Part shown: piece after piece, positions 47,101 through 58,895 of the stretch
Position numbering within the stretch: position 1 is the first letter of the stretch
How the letters are laid out: every line of letters begins with the position of its first letter
NCBI GenBank assembly: GCA_013398175.1
Contig: VZRZ01004144.1
Coordinates: 270,930-334,929, forward strand
Origin: Climacteris rufus
Taxonomy: Eukaryota; Chordata; Aves; Passeriformes; Climacteridae
DNA length: 64,000 nt
Reading direction: 5' to 3'
The notes under the pieces: model-generated
What the model was told of the DNA's origin: nothing
Databases searched by the model: none
Seen by the model: only the letters and a program-made list of their open reading frames with translations
Position numbers and translations under genes: made by a program

Positions 47101-50100
47101 CTGACAGAAAATCAGGTATTTTCCTTAACAAAGCAGCTGCTGCCAATTCTTTTTAAAGCAGTATTAATTGTTGGTTTTTTTTTCTCTTTTCTCTCTGTTC
47201 ACATGCAGGCTGAAATGAGACCTGTAGGATAGATCCAGACCACCTGCCCTGCTCTTCAGAAAACTTCTTCCCTTTGTTTGCCCTAATTAGCATCTTAATA
47301 AATCAAACAAATATGTTTTCCTTAAAGCAACCACTGCAGTAACTTTTGCATTAACTCCCATATGATTACAAATTCTGTGGATCAAACACTCAAAAGAGGA
47401 AACACAAAGATGCCCATCAGATTGCTGCATGTGGCCACACAGTGATTCTGTTGACAGTGGCATGTGTGGACAGATGGTGCTTACCTATGTGAAAATCCAC
47501 AGCACCCAAAACCCCCAGACTCTCTCTGTATTACATTTTGTTACATAGTCTATATGAATTATGTATAAGGATATACAGAGTTACCAGAAGAGAACATACA
47601 GAACTACATATGGTGTGTTTATGGGTTAGGTATTTTTTTCTGCAATACTGAACAGTGCTTCTGCTTGAACAGAAACGTTTAACGTGCTGCATGTACCAAA
47701 GCAACTGGAAAATTTAAATTGCCTTGGGAAAGTTCAGCCTTGGAAACACTTCTTAAATCATATTGTCTGAATATCCACCGATTCAGATGGCTCAAAATCC
47801 AGCTACAGGCCTCAGCTTCTGAAGATTTTTTGTTATTCCTAGGTAACACTGGTTTAAATGCAAGAGACCTGTATAAGCATCCTGCTAAACAATTTGACTG
47901 AACATGAAAGAAAAAAAAAGATGCCGAATACTTCTGCAAGCTCTAATGCACAACTTTACACTTTTTTTTTTTTTTTGCTTACTTGATCCATGAACTCGAG
48001 TGATACAGAAAAATTTAGGATATTTGTATTTCTCTAAATATACTAGAAATTGAATCAACATTCAAGAATGGAATAAGTAAACACTAAAACCAAGAAATGA
48101 CACTACCTTGGTACATTCTAAATAATCCAGAAAAAGTTATTTTAGTCATAGTCTCTTTAGCTGGCCATGACCAAGGACCTTTTTAGCTCCTCAACTGAAG
48201 TTACAGAACATATTCCAGTCACAGTTTATCTCTGCAGCCACATTATGTTAAATTATGCTTTCTGTTTTCCTACCTTGATTGTGCAACTGTCATCAAAAAA
48301 AGTCACAGATTAAAAAGAAAACAGAGTAGTTGTTTATCATTATTTTTTCCCTATTGTTCCCACCAAGTTTATAATCATGTCCTCTTGAATTAATTCATCT
48401 ATAACTGTGTCAGATAAAAACTACTATCTGGGCAGTGTGTGCTGACAATGAAAGCATAATTTTAAGAGTGTTAAATCATGGCTACTCAGGTGATAAAAGA
48501 TCTTTAAAAATGAGTGAATCAAAATGTTTATCATAGTTTATTGTTTGGGTTTTTTTTTAAACTCTCCCTAATTTAGGCAAAACTATTGCCTAAATGGTGG
48601 CAACCATGCTAAGAGATGTTGGAACAAATGAGGAAGACAAAATCAGAAAGAAAATCAACAAGAATGGGTATCTCTTCCCATAATGTCTAACAGTCAAATC
48701 TGTGCAATATTTCCCTAAGCAAATGAGCTTACTAACAGCAATCACACAACAGCTCAGGTTGTACATTTCTCAGTAAGTGAGTAATTACTTCCAACCTTTA
48801 AAATGATCAAACAAGTTATAAAGAAGAATAAGTTGCAGAGTTATCACTTTGCTACCTTTTTTGCCTTAGATAAACATCAGAGGTTTCTTCCATGCTGTTG
48901 TTGTAAAAACTGATAATTAATCTCTTGTTATTTGGACTCTAAGGACACTGTGCTGGTTAAAAATGGCTTTTCAAAAGCAGGCATTGCATATACTTTACTT
49001 CACAACCTGCACCACTGTTGTCTTCTAGTTAATCATTAAATCACTGAAGGGCTTAGGCAGATTAGGAAAGATCACCTAATGCTAAAAGCTAGGTATTTTT
49101 CAGCAGGAAATTCCAGGTGAAATGCAAAAATTTCAGACTTACAAAAACTCTGGGAAAGACATTGTAAGATTCATGCTTGGCAAAAGGTCTAGACAACTGT
49201 AAGTGTGAAACATTTTGAACCGTGCTATGCAAAACCACTCCAACCATAAAATTTAGAGTACACAAAACCAGTCACAAAACTAATGAACCAAGTGGACACA
49301 AACACTGCCTTAAGTGCAAAACAGATGCAGCATCTGTGGACAAAGAGTCATGTTTTAGAGCTGAACAAGCTATTGCAATTTGCACCTATTATTTCAAAAC
49401 CTAACATACCCATTTTTACATAAGATATATTTGATTCTGCAATTACACATGGAAAAGAAACTACTATTCTTTCTCTCATCCTCACAGAGTAGTTGTAATA
49501 AATGGAAAACTAAGAATAGTATTGATCTTTTCTGCAATTTATTTCCATAATATTACAGCCAGCTGAAAGAACACTCCAACTGCCTTTCCTCACAAGTGCT
49601 CTGGAAAAAAAACAACTCTGAGCACGAAAGTGCTGACAGGACTGTCCACTGCAACAGCAGCAGCTGTAAGCACCCTGCAGGAAGGCAGAAAGAGCAGATA
49701 CACCTCAGACCAAATCCAGAGAGAGAAAAGGTAAAAGACATTGACCTGTGTGCAGGTGCCTTTTAAAGCACCAGCATACCTGTTACAGCAGGGACTCATG
49801 TTTGCTACTAAACAGTGGTGGGATGTCCACAGTCCCAGGTGGCAACACAGCAAGGATTTCATGTTTAGCAATGCCCACAGGAGTAGTTTGGATTTTCTAG
49901 CCCCACATACATGAAACAGGTCACCTATGAATGGATGGGCTGGTAGCTGACACCAGGACTGAGCACCTGGGCTCCAACATCTCCCATCCATTAGGAAGAC
50001 AAGCTGGGACCTTCCCAGAAAGCTAACACAAAGGCAGGACTAGCAACTCAGTCTCACTGCACACCTCACTCAGCTTCTTCACACTCCTACTCATCCCCAC

Positions 50101-53037
50101 ACCCACTGAAGGAGGATCAAGCAAGTACAACACACATTACCACATAGACTAAGGGGAAAAAATCCTGACTGAAGTAAAATACTTTAAGTCTGTATAAACC
50201 ATCTAAAATTTTCCATTCCCAGTTTCTTTTCATGACTGTTCATGATGATATAACAACATGTGAATTTCCTTGGAAACTAGAAGTCAGAAGCTCTGACCTG
50301 CCATGTAAGCACACGAAATGAGACTGTACATGTTACACTGTTCGAACATAACCTTATCTTCAGTTTGGGCACATACCAGTTCTGACTTTATAGGTGCCAC
50401 AAATCCTTTCCATTTTATCATTTCCATTCTAATTTTACTCAAAAGATTTACCCTTCCATTTATAGCAGATGAAGTGTTTCAGCAGGGCATTTCCATTGAC
50501 TGCAAACTCGACAGGACAGACATGCGGTATGCACTGTCATGATAATTTTACCCCTTAACTCCACCCTGTGAAAGGTTCACTCCCAGGATAACCCCTCTCA
50601 TTAAGAATGGCCCGAGGGGAGGTCACAGTAGCATCACCACTACATGCAGGGTCAGCACAGGCAGATTGACCAGCCTTGCACAGAGCTTCACAGCATACCA
50701 GAGCAGGACAGACCAGGCCATTCCAAAAAAGAACTTTCAGCCTCAGGGGTCTCTGCTCATCTAGACCACTCTGATAAAATTAGTAGCTGATCTTTGTTAC
50801 TGTTCTTGCCACCAAAATAAACCAGATGTTCACCGTGTCTGCTTCAAGCCACTCACAGTATGAAATACAGCTTGGTGACATAGGCTGTGCCACAAAAAGC
50901 CACTACCCTAATTGATGTTTAGAAATCAAGCTCATCAGAAACAACTACTAAAGTTTAATCAAAGCACGATGATGTCATCTTCACATCATATTAATACCAA
51001 ACCAACAGATGGCCAGAAATCAAGGAATATATATGAATATTTTCATAATCATACTTTCCCTTTTAAGGATAGGAAACCTCAGCACTAGTTGACTTCATGC
51101 TTAATGAATTATGAAGACAAATTCTGATTTTGACTTAAACCAGAGTAAATTCTAAGTGCTGTAAAAGAATTTAGGCCCCCAATATCTTCAGAAGAGTGAT
51201 GCCTCACATAAATATCAATGTTTGTGTTACAATGCAATGCTGCAGATGTGTGGGAAAGATCTAAGGCAGAACAACCAACTTGTTTTGAAACTGTAGAAAA
51301 TTTAAAACCTCTTTTAAATAGAGATGAATGGACTATCAAATTTTGCAAACATTTAATCAAAGATGAGATATATTAACATGTTGCTACAGGAACTCAGTAT
51401 TTACCTGTGACATACCCTGCCAAGTATGCTTCATAGCTCAGCAAGTAACATCTTTTCCACAACAGGATTTACACATCAGGTCTTTATTCTTAAATTGAAA
51501 TTAATCATCTTGCTATTAGATATTTATTAAATGTGACAAGACAGAAAAAATACCTAAAATAGGCATCTTTTAGACAGATCCAAAAATATGTCTTCCCTTT
51601 GTTACATGTCATCACCTCATTACAATTACATGTAATGTAATAATTATACCATGCAGAGATTTATAGGGCAGATAAACTACAGTGCAACTATTTGGATTGC
51701 CTTTTGATATGACACAATATTTTAATTACATGACTCAGTGCAGTACTTTTAAAGACAGACTGTTGAAGGTCCACTCTTACAAAGGAGGGTTCATTTTTAT
51801 GTATTTTGAATGTGAAATAAAAAGGAACAACTCATCCTTTTAGAACCCTTTTGTTCACTTGTAATTATTATGAATATACTATGTTTGGCCTCTAATTTCA
51901 TTGACTGACAAATGTCAAATCTAATAGACAGCCATAAACACTTATATAGTGACTGATTTGAGTTTCAAGATCTACTCTGTCACAACAGTCATGTTCTTTC
52001 AGGAACAGTTTCAAAAGGTGACCTGGTTCAGGAAAAAATGCCTGCCCTCTAAAAAAAGCCTAGACCTATATTTATGCATAAAATTCTTCACGGTGTTTTT
52101 AAAATGTTTATATTATATATGGAGAGCACAATTCACCTTGGGTGCACTGTTTCACAACCAGTAAAATGCCAATGGAGTCAAAAGTCACATCTTTAGAAGC
52201 AGCAATGAATTTGGCTGAGTGGAAAGAGAGGTCAAGGCTGGGTCACTGACACCTAGTATAGTCACTCACTGCCCTCTCCCTCCCCTTTTAAAAATAAGAA
52301 AACCAAACAAATATAGCTTTTTATAGCACAGAGGAGGAATTTAATTTAAAAGTTGCACTTAAACCCTCAAAAGAAAAGCAAGTCAAAGCATTCTGGGCTG
52401 CCATTCTGTTCCCAGCCTTTTTCTCCCCAGTGGAGAGCTGGTTACAATTTCTGAATTGCTACAGGTGTCATAAAACAACCCCCAAGGCCACATTTGCCTC
52501 CCCAAACTCAACGGCTGTTCATCCTCTCTCATTATAAGCCTTTTCCTACACTGTGAGATGCATAAATTAGTACAAAAGGCTTTGGTTCCAAATAAACACA
52601 CTCATCTCATGGTGATCTCCAGCACACTTTGTAACACCATTGCAAATTACAAAGCAGCGTCATCTGGACGTCATCTACCATAAATACATGACCCATCAAA
52701 CCTAGGTACACAGCTTACTAGGTTTCGAGGGATTCCAGGGACTGAAGCATAGAAAGACCCTCAGATACGCATATCCATCTGCTACCAGCTTCAGACACAA
52801 TATACCGACTCACACACATCACTCATTACCTTTGAAACAACACAGTTGTTTCACTTACTCTAAGGTACCTTTTTCAGCACCATTAACAGCAATAAAATAA
52901 AAAAGCAAAATTTGTCACATAACAGAGAGAGATTCTATTAAACAAACACAGCTGATCTTTCCAATAATTTAACAGTCTTCCTTTTTACATAAAACATTTT
53001 TATTTTTGAATAAGCTGATACCAAAAGTAATACTCAC
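44172..53037 (-). other. 8.9-kb intron between w4 and w5
   Basis: Large intron without recognisable coding exons. It holds the longest non-exonic open frame of the window (44424-44885, gene strand, 153 codons), which shows no domain I recognise. It also has T-rich stretches (near 46312-46336 and 47961-47977), a 14-bp palindrome at 47009-47022 and several GC-richer patches (about 45500-45660, 49550-50050, 50560-50760). None matches a repeat family that I can name. Confidence 0.6.
47009..47022. promoter_or_regulatory. Palindrome GTTAATTAATTAAC (possible homeodomain site)
   Basis: Perfect 14-bp palindrome. It contains overlapping TAAT cores and resembles the HNF1 half-site pair GTTAAT/ATTAAC with two bases between the halves instead of one. 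In AT-rich DNA this can arise by chance. Confidence 0.2.
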
Positions 53038-53101
53038 AGTTGCTTATAACTCCCCCAAGTGGGTCACCCTTGAAATCAAATTCAATATCCATGTATTTTC
53101 C
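53038..53101 (-). CDS. MYO1B: MYO1B exon w4: end of switch I
   Basis: Twenty-one codons, residues 167-187, plus one base of Tyr188: GKYMDIEFDFKGDPLGGVIS then N. With w3 it completes the switch I sequence NDNSSRF-GKY. Acceptor ctttcacag, donor AACT|gtgagt. Too short for ORF detection; placed by motif and phase. Confidence 0.95.
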
Positions 53102-53487
53102 CTGTGAAAGCAACATATTTTAAGACTATAAGTTCTGTCTAAGAAAAACTGCTCCCGACATTTTTAAGTTAGTTGATGGTTTTTAAAGGTTAAAAGAGCA
53201 CACTCCATCAGAATTTTCAAAAATAGTAAATGATTCAAATCTTCTAAGGCATTATCACAGCCAGGGATTTTTATGAAAATATCTTTAATCGGGTTTGTTA
53301 AGCAACCCAGGAATCTGCTCAGTTTCTAACGTTATATGAAGAAAACACACATTATACAAACTTCCACCAGAGTGCCAAGAACACCTGACAATACCTGTAG
53401 CCATTTAGGTATTACCATACTTATTTACTGAAGGATGCAGGAAGAAATTATCTTCCAGGCAGCCTTCTTTTCTCAATGGAAATCTTG

Positions 53488-53775
53488 GAGCGCGATCCAA
53501 GGCAGCTGAAGGAGAGCCACTCAGTCTGGCCCGCAGGGCCGGCTGGCAGCGAGCACTGTTAGCAATCGTGGGACGTCTGTCCCTAAGCGTGTGCCTGCCT
53601 TGTAAAAGTGATGGATTTTCCCCACTGAACTCTTTCCCTCGTAACTCAGGAGACCAGAGGCAACAATTAACAGGCTGTCACTGCACAAGCGATTTCAATC
53701 CTCGCTGTGCTGGCGCAGTGTGTTTCCTGGACTCCTGCTTGACTTTTCCACATTGCAGAAGATCGCTCCGGTCTT
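53488..53775. promoter_or_regulatory. Intragenic CpG-rich patch
   Basis: By hand count about 14 CpG dinucleotides in under 300 bp (for example GCGCGATCC, CCCGCAGGGCCGGC, TCGTGGGACG, TCGCTCCGG) in a window that is otherwise strongly CpG-poor outside exon w15. It could be an enhancer or an alternative promoter. It is too short for a classic CpG island, and no initiation motif or spliced first exon is evident. Confidence 0.35.
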
Positions 53776-53969
53776 TGCATCATTTTAATTTATTTGACAA
53801 GTGTTTAATGTAGTAACAGCTACATTTAACAGTGACTAAATGGACAGACTCACACTGTGCAGAAAAGGCAAAAGCAGTGCAGCTCACATTGGCAAGGAGG
53901 TTAAGAAAGATGAAATCTGCTGGTAGTAATTCAACCAAATTCCACCCTCTGGCGCATACTCAACAGAGG

Positions 53970-54158
53970 ACACTTCACTGTGAGGATGGTGAGTCACTGC
54001 AATAGGCTGCCCAGAGAAGCAGGGCAGGTTCAAGGCCACATTGGATGGGGCTCTGAGCAACCTGTTCCAGTGGAAGGTGTCCCTGCCCATGGCAGGCGCT
54101 TGGAACTGGATGGTCTTTAAGGTCCTGTCCAGTCCAAACCATTCTATGATTCCATGAC
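53970..54158 (+). mobile_element. CR1 LINE fragment, 3' end
   Basis: Aligns with the same CR1 3' consensus as the copy near 28 kb: CTTCACTGTGAGGATGGTGA; GGCTGCCCAGAGAAG; TTCAAGGCCACATTGGATGG; GTGTCCCTGCCCATGGCAGG; terminal ATTCTATGATTCCATGA. It is 5'-truncated to about 190 bp and antisense to MYO1B. A 136-codon minus-strand open frame over it is spurious. Confidence 0.93.
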
Positions 54159-55825
54159 AAAAACAGCATTTTGAAAAGCCTTGTGTTTGTATTTCCTCAT
54201 TCACTGCACTTAGGAAGAGATCAGGTTTTGTTTGTTTTTCTATTTTACTTTTTATTACAGAACATAAAAAACCAAGCACTTTATATTGACTCACTCAAAG
54301 ATAGTTTCTAATTTACTGGGTATTTTGTCAAGATTGGCTTGACTCTACTTAAACCCTATTCTCCTTGCTGGCATCTGAGGTAGCTAGACAGGACAGTACT
54401 TGTACTGCCTTGTTCAAGGTTAATTCTGAGCTGACTCAAATTTCACAGATAAAAAATTGACTCAGATAATTAAATTTTCATTTCCCAAGGACTAGGACAG
54501 GGGGATGTTTCCAAAAGTATTTTTAGCTCTGTGTTTATAAGCAAGGACTTGAAAGGCAAAATAGTAGTTAGTTGCACTTTGTCCTGGAAAGACTTCTGTT
54601 TGCAATTGGCACCTCTTCTCTTTTGAGAATGAGTTGTCTTCTCCTCATTTCTGTATACATCATCTCTGATAATTGCAGTTTTTCTACCATTTCTTTTAAA
54701 AAACATTTAAAAAATCTCTACATGTGCCCCAAATTTTGGCCCTGTCCTTGTGAAGGGGACCCTTTGCTCTGTTCACAAGCAGAGGCAATGACCCACAGAG
54801 GGAGCATTCATAGACGTGGAATATCATCAACCCTTGAGAATTAGAAGGGAAGGGGAGAGAAGTCTCCCATGTGGAAAAAAAAGAGCTGCTGTCCAGTCTC
54901 ACAGTGTCCAACACTTTTATCCATTTGTTTTTACTCACAACACCATTCCCCAGATTTGCCTTCTATTGTCAGCTTTGCACATCTGACATTACTCTTCTTG
55001 ACACAAATGAGCAAATGACAGAGTTGTATTCAGTCTTCTGATTTTAGCAGCAGAAACTATGAGTACTCACACTTCTGAATCTCTCAACTCTAGCTTCAAC
55101 TTTTTTGTTTCTCTAATTGTCAGTTCTGATAATTTCACATGCTGTTTCATGCTAAAAAAAGCCTGAATTCAACTATGTGATTATAAAGATTTTAACCATA
55201 AAAGTAACATTACAAATGCTTATATTACAACTAAAATTGTAGACACATTTTGAAACATTATAGAAAACATATGGGAACCTAAAGTAGCAATTTTAACAAA
55301 AAAATGTGTATACATATGAATGGAAAGCAAGATCCCATGGAAAGATCAACTTGCTAAGCAGACCGGTTGCTATACACATGGTCTCTCACATTATAGCCAC
55401 CAGTGCCAGAAAATTAAAGAATCCAGCTGTGCTGTAATTATGTTTTCATCCAGTCACAGACTGACACATTCTAATTTTTTTCTTTATTTTTTATCCTCTA
55501 CTTTGATTTTCAATAGAACTCTATCACATATCAGAAACCAACAAAATTTCTGGCAAGGAGGTGAAACATCTTTTAAAACACCATGTGACTACTAATAGCA
55601 CCCTGCTAACTCATTGGGGAAGAAGGACTTGCTCCAAAGTACAAAATGAAATACTGATTGTTGCTGAAGGTGTTTGCCTTCTTCAAGCAGTCCTCAGACA
55701 ACTACAAGAAAGCCCTCCAAATTATCCATTCCCTCTTTACAGATGCCTTGATCGCTGATTCAAAGTAAAACATAAATAGCCAATGTCATAGCACACTTCT
55801 CAAAAAGGAATGAAAAAATACTTAC

Positions 55826-55872
55826 AAATCTAGAGGAGTTGTCATTCCTCACAGTTTTTGCATTTCCAAAAG
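55826..55872 (-). CDS. MYO1B: MYO1B exon w3: switch I
   Basis: The smallest exon (47 bp). Two bases complete Ala151, followed by residues 152-166, FGNAKTVRNDNSSRF. FGNAKT..N.NSSRFGK is myosin switch I, contacting nucleotide and Mg. Acceptor tttctccag, donor TTT|gtaagt. Confidence 0.96.
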
Positions 55873-58790
55873 CTGGAGAAAGAGAAGAACAAATATGACA
55901 ACCAAATCTACCAGTAAAAAAACATTTAAATACTAAAATATATATGCTTATATATTTAAAGGAGCTACAGACTTCTGAGAAACAATACCATGTTCATTGT
56001 ATGGGCATCAGTCACTGGGGACAGTGTGACAGACATGATCACAAACGAGAAAACACCTATGGAAAGTCCAAAGAAGTTTTGTCTCAACACTCTCCTTGTT
56101 TAAAAAAGCTAAAGAAAAACATACAAGGGGACATGGTTCCAAAAACTGCCCCCAGATTAAGCACATATCCCTTAGAGTTTGAACCAACAAATGCATCATT
56201 TTATTACCCAAACAACTTTAAATATAGGAAATACTTCTTCCTCTTTATTTCAGAGAAAGAAAAGAATCATAGTTCCCAGAACAGAACATGTTAAAAGATG
56301 GAGGCCAGAACCGAGGAAATTACAGAATGACACTTGAAAATTGTTCGCATGGGGCAATTTAATCAATGCTTTGAAATTGATTTATTGATGCCATTCCAAC
56401 TCATTAATCCTGCCTTAAGCTGATTATGAATCATCTGAAATAAGTCAGATTTACAATGAAAGTTTGTCTTCAGCTTGACCTAAACTAGATTTCTGAACAG
56501 TTTGGTTTGAATTTCTTTAGCTGAAGTTTTATGACAATGAAAAGTCTCTGAGAAAGGACTTTCCAGAGCTACATTCAGATGGGCAATCACCAGCTTAGAG
56601 CACAGGCAGGACAAGAACTCAGACTGGAGGACAACTCAAGCTCTAAACCTCACACATTGTGAAAGCACATTGAGTCAAACAGAAGTGTCCCCTACATCAT
56701 TAGGTACAGCACTCCTACTTCCAACAAGAGACTTTATTTATCCCAGTATTTATTTACATAGCATATATATTTTCAAAGATCAAGTCAAGTCAATGTTTTT
56801 TGGACAGAAATAAATACACGCCTTTAGGCTTCTACAAACTTGCATGAGTAGACTTATTCTTGACCAAAGAACTAGAGCCAAAACGAAAAGTTTGTTGATC
56901 CTAAAGGCAAGGATAAGTGAAAGAATTGTTTTTAAAATCTTTATGCCTTGCAGTAAATCATCTTTTCAACAACCAAATCTCTGAGCTGCATTTTCTTAAA
57001 CACAGTGCTGAACAGTAGAGTCATTTATAACTGCAAGAACTCAAGCACAAATGTTCCATTATAAAGCATGAGACACATTCCTTGGTTTTCCCTAAAGTTC
57101 ATTGTTTCTAAAAGTTAATTTACAGTAGCAACTGTAGTTTAAAAAAAATAATCCCATAAGATAAATCATGCATATGTAACATCTATGTCATTTTCTTGCA
57201 CTGCAGTCTGACTGAAACAGAACTGCATAACCAAAGCAAAATAAATCTAACCACAAATGCTTAATTTCTGTCTAAAATGCATATAAGCAGCCAGGCTTGC
57301 TCAGTTTTAATTCCTTATGGAATAAGCCAGTGTCCTACCTTCCAAAAAGCAAAACAGGCAGTTAACAGCATATCAAGCTGAACAAACCGTACCTTAAAAC
57401 GATAAGGCAATCTTCTGTAAGCTTTGTTGATTCCTCTTGCATTAAAACAAAGCTTCACAAACCAACAAGAAGTCAAACACATTTGGCAGTCCCTGGGGAA
57501 CAATCTAGCTTTGGCAAAAAAACCCTCAGTACCTACCATGTTATTTCTGCACATATCTGAAATCTGCTTCCAGAATAGCGAGAAAAGCAACGCAGCTCTT
57601 CTCTGTGAACCCAAAACAATGGAAGGTTGCAATCCCCACATTCAGCTTTAAGGGGAACATAGCAGATCAAAGAAAGGCTTATCCAGCAATTTTATTATTC
57701 TTAAATGTTAACATTTCATCCTTTCTTTACAAGTCTTCGCTTCCAGTTATGTGTACAAAAACCACATTTTAACCATGCAGCTCCCCACTGCTCTCTTGCC
57801 CACTTTTGCATTCCCTTTCCTTTCTGTTTTCTTACTTTTCCCTCTGCTCTCACTTGTAGAGGAGTGCTTTTCCCCTATAGACTTCAAATCATCACATATA
57901 AGCATAGATAGCAGGGCAATAAACATAATGCTGACACTCAACAGTCTTTACAAACACCACAAATGCAAAATTGCCTTTTGACAACTGACTTTGTCTCAGC
58001 ACCACAACAGCTTTGAGAATTCTGGGAAAGAATGAGCCAGGAATTGACACAATAGACCTAAATAAGTCCATGCTAACCAAGGAACTTCTGAAGGCAATTA
58101 TTAGACAATGGAACGAAACTGCAAGCTTTGAGGATCATATATCCTATCTGCAGGGGAAAAAAAAGAAGACCCTGTTTCTGGCAGTCAGCATCTTTAAATT
58201 AAAATGACTAATTAAAAAAGAAAAAAGGTTTTTCACAGGAGATCAGGAATGGCAGTTGTCAGGAAGAGAGGCCAACAGTCACCAGGCCCAGGGAACAACA
58301 AGTCTCAGGGAACAATGGGCATGCATGCACATGGATTGGCTTAGTTGTTTCTAAGATCAATTTCTTCACCTTTTTTTTTTCTAAAAGAAAAATAATGCCT
58401 TACAGAGCTTGTTTATTTACTAGAGACTATAATAATATGATTTGGAAGGAAATTAATCAAAGGGACTGAAGTCAAGACTTTTGATACAGACAAGCATCGT
58501 CAAGGCAGGATTAAGAAAGGGTAAGCCCTCAGAGAGCAGCAGGAAGAGGCTGGGAAGTATGACCTAACTTCCTAAGCTCTACCTTCATGAGGGAAACCAT
58601 TTTCTTCTCAAGAAAACCTACCCATAACTGAATAAATCCTGCAGCTGTATTCACAGGAAGCCTCTCCTATGGTTTTGGACACCAAATATCAGTGAAACAG
58701 CATCAGGCACAGTGTTCCAAACCAGCTCAGCAGGAATACTGATACATGCACGTAGGTAATATGCTCATACACATTCTATGAGATTCTTAC
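55873..58790 (-). other. Intron between w2 and w3
   Basis: A 2.9-kb AT-rich intron. Several unrelated short open frames near 57300-58200 on both strands have no domain. I see no repeat family or RNA gene. Confidence 0.6.
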
Positions 58791-58895
58791 CTTCAAGGAC
58801 TGGATTTGACTGCAAAAGTTGTTCTTTTACTTGATTAACCTCTGCCCCTTTGCCACACACAGCTGCTACATATGACATGACAAGTTTGCTCGCCT
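58791..58895 (-). CDS. MYO1B: MYO1B exon w2: motor after the P-loop
   Basis: Two bases complete Glu116, followed by 34 codons for residues 117-150 and one base of Ala151: ASKLVMSYVAAVCGKGAEVN then QVKEQLLQSNPVLE. It contains the conserved QLL.SNP.LE motif. Acceptor ccccccacag, donor GAAG|gtaaga. Glu-Ala-Ser-Lys replaces the Glu-Ser-Ser-Lys I recall in mammals. Confidence 0.97.

Larger units (their letters stand above)
53102..55825 (-). other. Intron between w3 and w4
   Basis: A 2.7-kb intron with two notable elements, a CpG-rich patch at 53488-53775 and a CR1 fragment at about 53970-54158. The remainder is AT-rich, with short open frames lacking identity. Confidence 0.7.

Noticed and set aside
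53884..54294. 136-codon minus-strand open frame
   Set aside because: It runs through the antisense strand of a CR1 3' end and its flanks, so it is not a gene.
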